From Nematostella vectensis (lineage: Eukaryota > Cnidaria > Anthozoa > Actiniaria > Edwardsiidae), in the NCBI RefSeq assembly GCF_932526225.1, contig NC_064046.1, positions 1,240,001 through 1,304,000 of the forward strand: DNA of 64,000 nt, written 5' to 3'. The notes beneath the pieces were generated by a model. It searched no databases. It was not told the origin of the DNA and saw only the letters and a list, made by a program, of their open reading frames with translations. Positions 22,301-34,300 of the stretch are shown here, piece after piece. The number at the start of each line of letters is the position of its first letter. Position 1 is the stretch's first letter. Both the position numbers and the translations under genes were made by a program.

Positions 22301-25300
22301 TGGTACGACCATATTGAGCCCTGCGCAGGCAGCAACAGTATTGTCTGAATAACATGCCCTTAAATAGGCCTAACAATGTTGTGCTGCTTGTACATTATGT
22401 TGGATTCTGTGAGGTTTTGGGTGATGTTTGGTGCTGCAAAACATTGGGTGATGTTTGGAAATGTTTGATTGAGACAGTCATTAACGTCAAGAGCAGGGGT
22501 TTCATTAAGTTTCAGAGTTGACAGTGGAGATTGATAAGTAGGGGGTTGAAGTTATTATTTGTTTTAGTTCAAATAAAATTTGAATCAACTTTTAAAAATA
22601 ACAGTAGCTAGCACTTGGTGGAAAATAGCTGGCGGATCGGCCAGCCACCAGGGCGTAATGAAGCCCCTTAAGAACATATAAAAGCATGTCTTTTATAGTG
22701 CCGTTTTGTGAAATAGTATTGAAAACAATGATGAAATGTACGAACTGATGGTGTAAATGTTTTTTTGTTCAGGCTGGCCAACATAATCTTTTTGCATAAC
22801 TTTCACTTCTCGAAATGTGGCTACAGTGAATTTCAGTAAGTAGGATACAGACAGTTTAGATCACATTTCATGCTGCATCCGATTTATATCCTTATTTTTG
22901 CTCTATGTCAATCTGACTTATTGTTGCATTCTCTATCTTTCTGACCAACATTTGTGTATTCATCGACCTCTCTGTCCGTCTTTACAACTATTTGTCTGTC
23001 TGTCCATCTTACAACTGTTTGTCTGTCCTTCTTACAACTCTTTGTCTGTCTGTCCATCTTACAACTGTTTCTCTTTCTGTCCATCTTACAACTGTTTGTC
23101 TGTCTGTCCATCTTACAACTGTCTGTCTGCCCATCTTACAACTGTTTGTCTGTCTGTCCACCTTACAACTGTTTGTCTGTCTGTCCATCTTACAACTGTT
23201 TGTCTGTCTGTCCATCTTACAACTGTCTGTCTGTCTGTCCATCTTACCACTGTTTGTCTGTCTGTCCATCTTGCAACTGTCTGTCTGTCTGTCTGTCCAT
23301 CTTACAACTGTTTGTCTGTGTCCATCTTACAACTGTTTGTCTGTCTATCCACCTGCCTCTTGTCCACCCACACATTCCTTGTGTCCATCTGTCTGTCTCT
23401 CCGTACTGACTAATGTTTGTTTATACTAGGTTTTACTTGTCATCAGTTGAGGCCGCGGTGGAGCATGTCCGTAGTGGGTACGTCAGCAAAGAGTTCAAAG
23501 GAGGGGCTCCATTTAAGGTACTGTATACTATCAATGGCCTTGGCATTTAAGGTACTGTATGTTATCAATGGCCTTGGCATTTAAGGTACTGTATACTATC
23601 AATGGCCTTGGCATTTAAGGTACTGTATGTTATTAATGGCATTGGCATTTAAGGTACTTCTGTATGTTATCAATCGCCTTGGCAAAGATTATTACCACCA
23701 GTATTGACTTTTGCAATGTCTTCAGAGGTGACTTTTGTGTTAACCCCACTGAGCTTGACGGGCTGACGGAGCTTGCCTAAAAGTTATTCAGAGACTGATG
23801 ATAATCTTTATCAAATAAGTGTCGGTTTTTCTCCCTTACACTTTTAGAACTCTTAGATGCTAAAAATTGTTGAAAATATTCCCACTGAATTCTCACATAA
23901 ATATTACCTTCGTACCATCAACCAGAAATGTGTGAGGGTTCCGCCCTTGATGTCTGCCGCCTGGGTACTCAGCCGTCTACACCCAAGGCAGATACTCTTA
24001 CCCAGACATGACGGAAAAACCTGGAAAACACATAATTCCAGATAGAGAGAGAAGACACAATTTCTTACAATGGCTATAGGTTGCTTGTATTATGGACTGA
24101 TTTTCAAAACACAAATAATGTGATGCCGAAGTGCACATAACCAGATTTTGGCTTTTTAAGATAATTTTTCCTTGATCATCATTGGCCTGTGTATCAGTTC
24201 AGGTACGAAAAGCTCAAATTTCAATGACACTTAACAAAAAGTCGCATTAATTTAAAAAAATGTCGCACTTGATATTTTGTTTGCTTTTAGTTGCTAAGTA
24301 CTCAGAGAAATTCTCCTCTCCTTATTCAATTTGAAATGGGCTTATTTGAAGCGTCACGTCATGTTTTTCTGTCATGTCTCTTACCCACCATACAGTGACT
24401 AACAGCACCCAAGCTATATAAAATGCCTCCACATCCTCATCCCTTCACATTTTGTTGTCTGCAGAGGCTGACGAATGGCATGTCAGGGTTACTATGGCAA
24501 CACGTCGACCATGACACTGCTAAGCCAACTGCTCTTGACGAGCTTTTTGAGGTAACAGTGCAGGTGATATGGTTTGCATATTCACCTATTTCAATAAACG
24601 TTGTCAGTGCAAATGGCAAATCACTGCTTATGAGTATAATTATTTCTAAGAATAAAGATGATAAGTAATATAATTGCAGAAATTATTCACATTTTCCTGC
24701 ATTTAGTAATAATTTGACGTGTTCCATGGTATTTTTCGATCTTTGCCATTTGCACTGACAACATATTTTGAAATGGGTATATGTGAAACTACAGAACAAA
24801 AAAATCATGCAAATTACAAATTCCTGTCAATCACGTTCATTAAATTGTGTAGCATTGAAGGACAACCTTTATATGAAGGAAACTCAAATTCGTCTGTTTC
24901 CAGTTTGCAGCGATTGGCAATGAGCAGAAGGTCATGGGGTTGCTGGCCAGCAAGCAAAGTGACAAGGCGCGCCTGGAAAAGATGTGCCATCCCCTTTGTT
25001 CTTGTGATAAATGCGAGAAGCTGCTATCAAGGTAATTCTTAGAAGAGTTAGTAATTTAGTATTAGAGGTATCTCCCAAGTATAGGAAAGATGTGCCAATA
25101 CACCTTTTGCTCCTGTGATAAATGCGAGAAGCTGCTATTAAGGTTTTTCTTAGAACAGTTAGTAATTTAGTATTAGAGGTATCTCCCAAGTATAGGAAAG
25201 ATGTGCCAATACACCCTTTGCTCCTGTGATAAATGCGAGAAGCTGCTATCGAGGTAATTCTTAATAGAACTTGTATAAACGGACCAGTTGGGATCTGCAA

Positions 25301-28300
25301 TCTTTGTTATTCATACTTATAATGAATACAATACAATGCAGCGAGGTAATAAGTTTTGAAGAAATTCGCAGAAGGGCTTGAAAATCAGTCCCATATATTC
25401 GATAACCCCTTATATGTGATCCAGTTTTAGTGAATTGTACAATAGTTCGAATTACCTCTAGTGCCTAGTGTATTTAGGTTCTGTTCTTATGTTTGTCGCT
25501 TTTTGACCATTGGTCTTATGCCTAGTGCACATTAGTGACATAATAACATAACAACATAGGCGCGCGCACTCTTTTAAGCCCGACATAACGACATGGACAT
25601 AATGACATAAAATGAAAAAAACATGTTTTTTTTTCTCTTATGTCGTTATATCCATGTCGTTATGTCGAAGATAAGAGTGCGCGCGCCCATGTCGTTATGC
25701 CGATATGACGCTAGTGTGCACTAGGCATAAGGTGCGTACGCGCATGCCAAAACAGCGCCACGAACGAGAAGTGCTTCTCCGTCTCGCTAGTCTCGCTTTA
25801 TGCAAACACCTAATGGTACATACTATTTTTTAGAAAGCGTAACGACCCATCAGCTGTGACGGTGTTCTCCCGAGATGACATGGGACGCACTGTGCTGCAC
25901 GTCGCGACAGAATTCGGTACGTAATGAAGCTAACCCTATCGCTTATGCCTAGTGCACACTAGCGACATATCGACATAACGACATGGGCGCGCGCACTCTT
26001 ATCTTCGACATAACGACATGGACATAACGACATCAGAGAAAAAAAACATGTTTTTTCTTTTATGTCATTATGTCCATGTCGTTATGTCGGGTTAAACATA
26101 GTGCGCGCGCCCATGTCGTTATGTTGTTATGTTGCTAGTTTGCACTAGGCATTAGGTAGCCTATGTGTAGACGCTGACTCGCGAATCGCGAGTCAGCGTC
26201 TACACATAAGCTACCTATCGCCAAGATAAGGTACAAATCAGACAACAAAAACTCAATCAATCAATAATCAGCGGTGACATAGGGAAGTTTGTGCACGGAA
26301 TTATGAGCTGGTGAATAAAGAGCAGGCGCCAAACACGCGTGAACAATCAGAATTATGACAAAACAGATAGTAGTGCGCGTAGTGATGAAGAGATGCGCGT
26401 AAACAATCAGAACTACGATGGAACAGAGCAGTACGCGTGGACAATGAAGAGACGCGTGTGAACAATCAGAATTACGACAAAACAAAGCAGTACCTGTAGA
26501 TAATGAAGAGACGCGCTTGAACAATCAGGATTATGATGGAACAAAGAGCAGTGCGCGTAGATATTAAAGAGACGCGTGTGAACAATCAGGATTATGATGG
26601 AACAGAGCTTGACCTGTAGATAATGAAGAGACGCGCTTGAACAATCAGAATTATGATAAAACAAAGCAGTACGCGTAGATAATGAAGAGACGCTCGTGAA
26701 CAATCAGATATGATAAAACAGAGCAGTGCGCGTAGATAATGAAGAGACGCGCGCGAACAATCAGAATTATGATGAAACAGAGCAGTGCGCGTAGATAATG
26801 AAGAGACGCGCGTGAACAATCAGAATTATGATAAAACAAAGCAGTACGCGTAGATAATGAAGAGACGCTCGTGAACAATCAGATATGATAAAACAGAGCA
26901 GTGCGCGTAGATAATGAAGAGACGCGCGCGTACAATCAGAATTATGATGAAACAGAGCAGTGCGCGTAGATAATGAAGAGACGCGCGTGAACAATTAGAA
27001 TTGTCATGAAACACAGAGAAGTGCGCGTAGATAATGAAAAGACGCGCGTAAAAAATCAGAATTATGATGAAACAAAGAGAAGTGCGCGTAGATAATGGAG
27101 AGACGCGCGTGAACAATCAAAATTATGATAGAACAGATAGCAGTGCGCGTAGATAATGAAGAGACGCGCGCGAACAATCAAAATGATGATAAAACATAGA
27201 GCAGTGCGCGTAGATAATAGACGCGCGCGAAAAATAAGAGCTATGATGAAACAAAGTGCAGTGCCCGTAGATAATGAAGAGACACCCGTTAACAATCAGA
27301 ATAACGTAAAAACAAAGCAGTACACGTAGATAATGAAAAAACGCGCGTGACCAATCAGAATTATGACGAAAAAAGGATGCAGTGCGGGAATATAATCAGA
27401 AAACGCGCAAACAAAGCGGTACATGAAGATCACGCAGAGACGAACATGTAAACACTGCGAAAAATAATGAAAAAACAATAATGAAAAAACAAACGACAAT
27501 GCAGGCAAACAAACAGAATTAGGAGAACACCAAGAAATACGTGCCAACAGATGTATGGGGAGAGAATAGAGCCTCCCCTCCTTCCCTGTTCCACCCACAT
27601 CAGCATTTGTAGACGATAACTTGATTGACCCCTCGGGTCATGCTTTCCTAAACTATACACTGCCCAAGAGGACGCGGTGGTGAACGAGATGGACTACCAT
27701 GGGTCCACCCACCTCCATCTGGGCTGTCGAACCCCTTCTTCCTCCCCTCTTCTGTAGACATTGCTTTGATTGTCATATGTATTGCCTTAAGTCATGCTAA
27801 CCTTACGTACACACTGATCCACGATGGCGCGGTGGTGAACAAGATGGACTACCACGGGTCCACCTCCCCCTCCCCCCTTCTTCTCGGCTGTCTCACCTAC
27901 CTCCATCCCATCCCCTCTTCTGTAGATATTGCTTTGAGTTCTGTTGTACCTCAGGTCATGCCAACCTTACATACGCACTGATCCACGAGGGCGCGGTGGT
28001 AAACGCGATGGACTACCATGGGACTACCCCGCTTCATCTCGCTTGTCTTCGCGGACACAGTAGAGTGGTGGTAAGTTTAGCTTACTTTTTGTGACCTCTC
28101 CAAATCAAACACCCTTATGGCCTGAGCTGAGATTAGCTGACAAGGAAAGATAAGATTTTCAATAGAAGAGAATGTGTATGAGGAAATGGAGGTTCCATAG
28201 TCGCTTGTGAAAAATAAATGGACGTAAGACATAGAGGGTGGAAAAGAACTATTCTATTTTATACTTTTGCGCTGATTTATATTAGTATCTTTCATCTGCA

Positions 28301-31300
28301 TCTTTATATTACCCTTACTATTTAAAACCTGAGATTAAGAAATATATATACAGATCAATATTTTGTTGTTGTTTATTTGAAATTTCAACCGTTATTTGCA
28401 AAAAAAGACTAGAGATCTGACGCTTGTTTGACAATATTTTGATTAAATATCCCAGTTACCCTTGTGAATTAGACGATGGAAATGGATGCCTTATGCGACT
28501 CGGTCTTGTGCGGTTCTATAAAAATTGTGGCATGATTGACACCTTTCTCTGATCACTTTCTATTCCCGCTCTTTCTCTAGCTGTTGCTTTTACATTACAA
28601 TGCAGATGCTAATGCGCCTGACAATGATGGGAACACACCGCTGCACCTCTGCGCCGCAAATGGGCATGGACAGGTATCATATTCAAGATAATCAAGATAA
28701 ACGTGAAGTAGGATTATATACTCACCCCCCTCCCTCCCCCTTCATACTTTCAACACGCTCAGAAGTTAAGGCAGAACTTTACTTTTTATCAGGTATATTG
28801 ATATCATAATATAAGGGAAAGTCGTCCCTGAAATTTGGCTGAGAGGACAAATCATATCAGTTATTAGCGAAACTAGCTGTGAGTGCATTAACGTCGATCA
28901 ACTCACTTATACTGCTGTTGTATGATAGTGCCTCAAGTCGATGCTGTACTGGGATATGCGCCTCAACGTGCTCAAGATGAACGAGGGAAATGAGAACGGA
29001 GACACTCCACTTCACCTGGCGGCCCGATGGGGATATGGTAAGTCACTTAAGGGGAGTGGGGACGGGGGACACATCTCGCTGCCTGGTGGGGATATGGTAA
29101 GTCTCTCAAGGGGAGTGGGGACGGGGGAGCATCTCGCTGCCCGATGGGGGTTTGGTAAGTCTCTCAAGGGGAGTGGGGATGGGGGTAAATCTCGCTGCCT
29201 GGTGGGGGTTTGGTAAGTCTCTCAAGGGGAGTGGGGACGGGGATAAATCTCGCTGCCTGGTGGGGGTTTGGTAAGTCTTTCAAGGGGAGTGGGGACGGGG
29301 GTAAATCTCGCTGCCTGGTGGGGGTATGGTAAGTCTCTCAAGGGGAGTGGGGACGGGGGTAAATCTCGCTGCCTGGTGGGGGTTTGGTAAGTCACTTAAG
29401 GGGAGTGGGGACGGGGGCACATCTCGCTGCCTGGTGGGGGTTTGGTAAGTCTTTCAAAGGGAGTTGGGACGGGGGTAAATCTCGCTGCCTGGTAGGGGTA
29501 TGGTAAGTCTCTCAAGGGGAGTGTTGACGGGGGTAAATCTCGCTGCCTGGTGGGGGTTTGGTAAGTCTCTCAAGGGCAGTGGGGACGGGGGCCATCTCGC
29601 TGCCTGGTGGGGGTTTGGTAAGTCTCTCAAGGGGAGTGGGGACGGGGGCACATCTCGCTGCCTGGTGGGGGTTTGGTGAGTCTCTCAAGGGGAGTGGGGA
29701 CGGGGGCAAATCTCGCTGCCTGGTGGGGGTTTGGTAAGTCTTTCAAGGGGAGTGGGGACGGGGGTAAATCTCGCTGCCTGGTAGGGGTATGGTAAGTCTC
29801 TCAAGGGGAGTGGGGACGGGGGTAAATCTCGCTGCCTGGTGGGGGTATGGTAAGTCTCTCAAGGGGAGTGGGGACGGGGATAAATCTTGCTGCCTGGTGG
29901 GGGTTGGTAAGTATCTCAAGGGGAGTGGGGACGGGGGTAAATCTCGCTGCCTGGTGGGGGTTGTTAAGTATCTCAAGGGGAGTGGGGACGGGGGTAAATC
30001 TCGCTGCCTGGTGGGGGTTGGTAAGTCTCTCAAGGGGAGTGGGGACGGGGGTAAATCTCGCTGCCTGGTGGGGGTTTGGTAAGTCTCTCAAGGGGAGTGG
30101 GGACGGGGGTAAATCTCGCTGCCTGGTGGGGGTTTGGTAAGTCTTTCAAGGGGAGTGGGGACGGGGGTAAATCTCGCTGCCTGGTGGGGGTTTGGTAAGT
30201 CTCTTAAGGGGAGTGGGGACGGGGGTAAATCTCGCTGCCTGGTGGGGGTTTGGTAAGTCTTTCAAGGGGAGTGGGGACGGGGGTAAATCTCGCTGCCTGG
30301 TGGGGGTTTGGTAAGTCTCTCAAGGGGAGTGGGGACGGGGGTAAATATTGCTGCCTGGTGGGGGAGTCTGGGGGAATCGAGAAAACTCAATCATCTTGCC
30401 TCCGTACTGTGGTAACATATTAAGAAAAGTGCAGAGTAAACAAGTTGCGAAGGATTTTTCTAGTCTGTATTGGTTGTGATTCTGTTTGTGTTCTAGTTGA
30501 CATTGTGGAACAACTTATAGAGAAAGGAGCTTCTGTACAAGCAAGAAACAAAAACAGGAACACACCACAGCAATGTGCCTATAACCAGCAGGTAAAAACA
30601 GGAACACACCACAGCAATGTGCCTTTAACCAGCTGGTAAAAACAGGAACACGCCACAGCAATGTACCTTTAACCAGTAGGTAAAAACAGGAACACACCAC
30701 AGCAATGTGACCATAACCAGTAGGTAAAAACAGGAACACACCACAGCAATGTGACCATAACCAGTAGGTAAAAACAAGAACACGCCACAGCAATGTGCCT
30801 TTAACCAGCAGGTAAAAACAGGAATACACCACAGCAATGTGCCTATAACCAGTATGTAAAAACAGGAACACGCCAAAGCAATGTGCCTTTAACCAGCAGG
30901 TAAAAACAGGAATACACCACAGCAATGTGCCTATAACCAGTATGTAAAAACAGGAACACGCCACAGCAATGTACCTATAACCAGCAGGTAAAAACAGAAA
31001 CACGTCACAGCAATGTACCTATAACCAGCAGGTAAAAACAGGAACACGTCACAGCAATGTACCTATTACCAGCAGGTAAAAACAGGAACACGTCACAGCA
31101 ATGTACCTATAACCAGTTGGTAAAAACAGGAACATGCCACAGCAATGTGCCTTTAACCACCAGTAGGTAAAAACAGGAACATGCCACAGCAATGTACCTA
31201 TAACCAGCAGGTAAAAACAGGAACACGTCACAGCAATGTACCTATAATCAGCAGGTAAAAACAGGAACACGCCACAGCGATGTACCTATAACCAGTAGGT

Positions 31301-34300
31301 AAAAACAGGAACACGCCACAGCGATGTGCCTTTAACCAGTAGGTAAAAACAGGAACACGCCACAGCAATGTGCCTATAACCAGCAGGTAAAAACAGGAAC
31401 ACGCCACAGCAATGTGCCTTTAACCAGCAGGTAAAAACAGGAACACACCACAGCAATGTACCTATAACCAGTAGGTAAAAACAGGAACACGCCACAGCAA
31501 TGTACCTATAACCAGCAGGTAAAAACAGGAACACGCCACAGCAATGTGCCTATAACCAGTAGGTAAAAACAGGAACATGCCACAGCAATGTACCTATAAC
31601 CAGCAGGTAAAAACAGGAACACGTCACAGCAATGTACCTATAATCAGCAGGTAAAAACAGGAACACGCCACAGCGATGTACCTATAACCAGTAGGTAAAA
31701 ACAGGAACACGCCACAGCGATGTGCCTTTAACCAGTAGGTAAAAACAGGAACACGCCACAGCAATGTGCCTATAACCAGCAGGTAAAAACAGGAACACGC
31801 CACAGCAATGTGCCTTTAACCAGCAGGTAAAAACAGGAACACGTCACAGCAATGTACCTATAATCAGCAGGTAAAAACAGGAACACGCCACAGCGATGTA
31901 CCTATAACCAGTAGGTAAAAACAGGAACACGCCACAGCGATGTGCCTTTAACCAGTAGGTAAAAACAGGAACACGCCACAGCAATGTGCCTATAACCAGC
32001 AGGTAAAAACAGGAACACGCCACAGCAATGTGCCTTTAACCAGCAGGTAAAAACAGGAACACACCACAGCAATGTACCTATAACCAGTAGGTAAAAACAG
32101 GAACACGCCACAGCAATGTACCTATAACCAGCAGGTAAAAACAGGAACACGCCACAGCAATGTACCTATAACCAGCAGGTAAAAACAGGAACACACCACA
32201 GCAATGTACCTATAACCAGTAGGTAAAAACAGGAACACGCCATAGCAATGTACCTATAACCAGCAGGTAAAAACAGGAACATGCCACAGCAATGTACCTA
32301 TAACCAGCAGGTAAAAACAGGAACACGCCACAGCAATGTGCCTATAACCAGCAGGTAAAAACAGGAACACGCCACAGCAATGTGCCTATAACCAGCAGGT
32401 AAAAACAGGAACATGCCACAGGATTGTACCTATAACCAGCTGGTAAAAACAGGAACACGCCACAGCAATGTACCTATAACCAGCAGGTAAAAACAGGAAC
32501 ATGCCACAGCAATGTGCCTATAACCAGCAGGTAAAAACAGGAACACGCCACAGCAATGTACCTATAACCAGCAGGTAAAAACAGGAACACGCCACAGCAA
32601 TGTGCCTTTAACCAGCAGGTAAAAACAGGAACACACCACAGCAATGTACCTATAACCAGTTGGTAAAAACAGGAACATGCCACAGCAATGTGCCTTTAAC
32701 CAGCAGGTAAAAACAGGAACACGCCACAGCAATGTGCCTATAACCAGTAGGTAAAAACAGGAACACGCCACAGCAATGTACCTATAACCTATAACCAGTA
32801 GGTAAAAACAGGAACACGCCACAGCAATGTGCCTATAACCCGCAGGTAAAAACAGGAACACGCCACAGCAATGTACCTATAACCAGCAGGTAAAAACAGG
32901 AACACGCCACAGCAATGTGCCTTTAACCAGCAGGTAAAAACAGGAACACACCACAGCAATGTACCTATAACCAGTAGGTAAAAACAGGAACACGCCACAG
33001 CAATGTACCTATAACCAGCAGGTAAAAACAGGAACACGCCACAGCAATGTACCTATAACCAGCAGGTAAAAACAGGAACACGCCACAGCAATGTGCCTAT
33101 AACCAGCAGGTAAAAACAGGAACACACCACAGCAATGTGCCTATAACCAGTATGTAAAAACAGGAACACGCCACAGCAATGTGCCTATAACCAGTATGTA
33201 AAAACAGGAACACGCCACAGCAATGTGCCTATAACCAGCAGGTAAAAACAGGAACACGCCACAGCGATGTACCTATAACCAGCAGGTAAAAACAGGAACA
33301 TGCCACAGCAATGTGCCTATAACCAGCAGGTAAAAACAGGAACACACCACAGCAATGTACCTATAACCAGCAGGTAAAAACAGGAACACGCCACAGCGAT
33401 GTACCTATAACCAGCAGGTAAAAACAGGAACACGCCACAGCAATGTGCCTATAACCAGTAGGTAAAAACAGGAACACGCCACAGCAATGTACCTATAACC
33501 TATAACCAGTAGGTAAAAACAGGAACACGCCACAGCAATGTGCCTATAACCAGCAGGTAAAAACAGGAACACGCCACAGCAATGTACCTATAACCAGCAG
33601 GTAAAAACAGGAACACGCCACAGCAATGTGCCTTTAACCAGCAGGTAAAAACAGGAACACACCACAGCAATGTACCTATAACCAGTAGGTAAAAACAGGA
33701 ACACGCCACAGCAATGTACCTATAACCAGCAGGTAAAAACAGGAACACGCCACAGCAATGTACCTATAACCAGTAGGTAAAAACAGGAACACGCCACAGC
33801 AATGTACCTATAACCAGCAGGTAAAAACAGGAACACGCCACAGCAATGTGCCTTTAACCAGTATGTAAAAACAGGAACACGCCACAGCAATGTGCCTATA
33901 ACCAGTAGGTAAAAATAGGAACACGCCACAGCAATGTACCTATAACCAGTAGGTAAAAACAGGAACACGCCACAGCAATGTGCCTATAACCACCAGTAGG
34001 TAAAAACAGGAACACGCCACAGCAATGTACCTATAACCAGCAGGTAAAAACAGGAACACGCCACAGCAATGTGCCTATAACCAGTAGGTAAAAACAGGAA
34101 CACGCCACAGCAATGTACCTATAACCAGTAGGTAAAAACAGGAACACGTCACAGCAATGTGCCTATAACCAGTAGGTAAAAACAGGAACACGTCACAGCA
34201 ATGTGCCTATAACCAGCAGGTATAAACAGGAACACGTCACAGCAATGTGCCTATAACCAGCAGGTAAAAACAGGAACACGCCACAGCAATGTACCTATAA

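Larger units (their letters stand above)
20540..24551 (+). other. ANKRD27: ANKRD27 exons 9-16: VPS9 guanine-nucleotide exchange domain
   Basis: Exons: 20540-20605, 21256-21332, 21696-21741, 22026-22110, 22224-22302, 22773-22835, 23430-23517 and 24465-24551, residues about 227-423. The VPS9 signature is ADDLLPALVFLVIKSDIPNW (exon 13), followed by the helix with YLSSVEAAVEHVRSGY (exon 15). In the family this domain activates Rab5-group GTPases, Rab21 in the case of VARP. The LPRARRILSLLNKFTSPLEK helical segment preceding it is also conserved. Residues 395-423 (exon 16) link to the zinc-fingernail exon. Confidence 0.9.
25834..30591 (+). other. ANKRD27: ANKRD27 exons 18-22: first ankyrin block
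   Basis: Exons: 25834-25916, 27955-28070, 28581-28673, 28929-29037 and 30497-30591, residues about 465-663. Ankyrin cores are visible as VFSRDDMGRTVLHVA (exon 18), MDYHGTTPLHLACLRGH (19), DNDGNTPLHLCAANGH (20), NENGDTPLHLAARWGY (21) and NRNTPQQCAYNQQ (22), all collinear with human VARP. In the family this block contributes to VAMP7 and Rab binding. Exon 18 sits between two palindromic MITEs, and exons 19, 21 and 22 each adjoin duplicated copies of themselves. Confidence 0.92.

Noticed and set aside
22898-23429. Overlapping plus-strand frames of 145-171 codons of CLSVHLTTV type
   Set aside because: Readings of the TGTC-rich minisatellite in ANKRD27 intron 14; no splice or family support.
26261-27660. 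Series of minus-strand frames of 75-100 codons
   Set aside because: Products of the ~59-bp minisatellite in ANKRD27 intron 18, repeating the same peptide in shifted frames.
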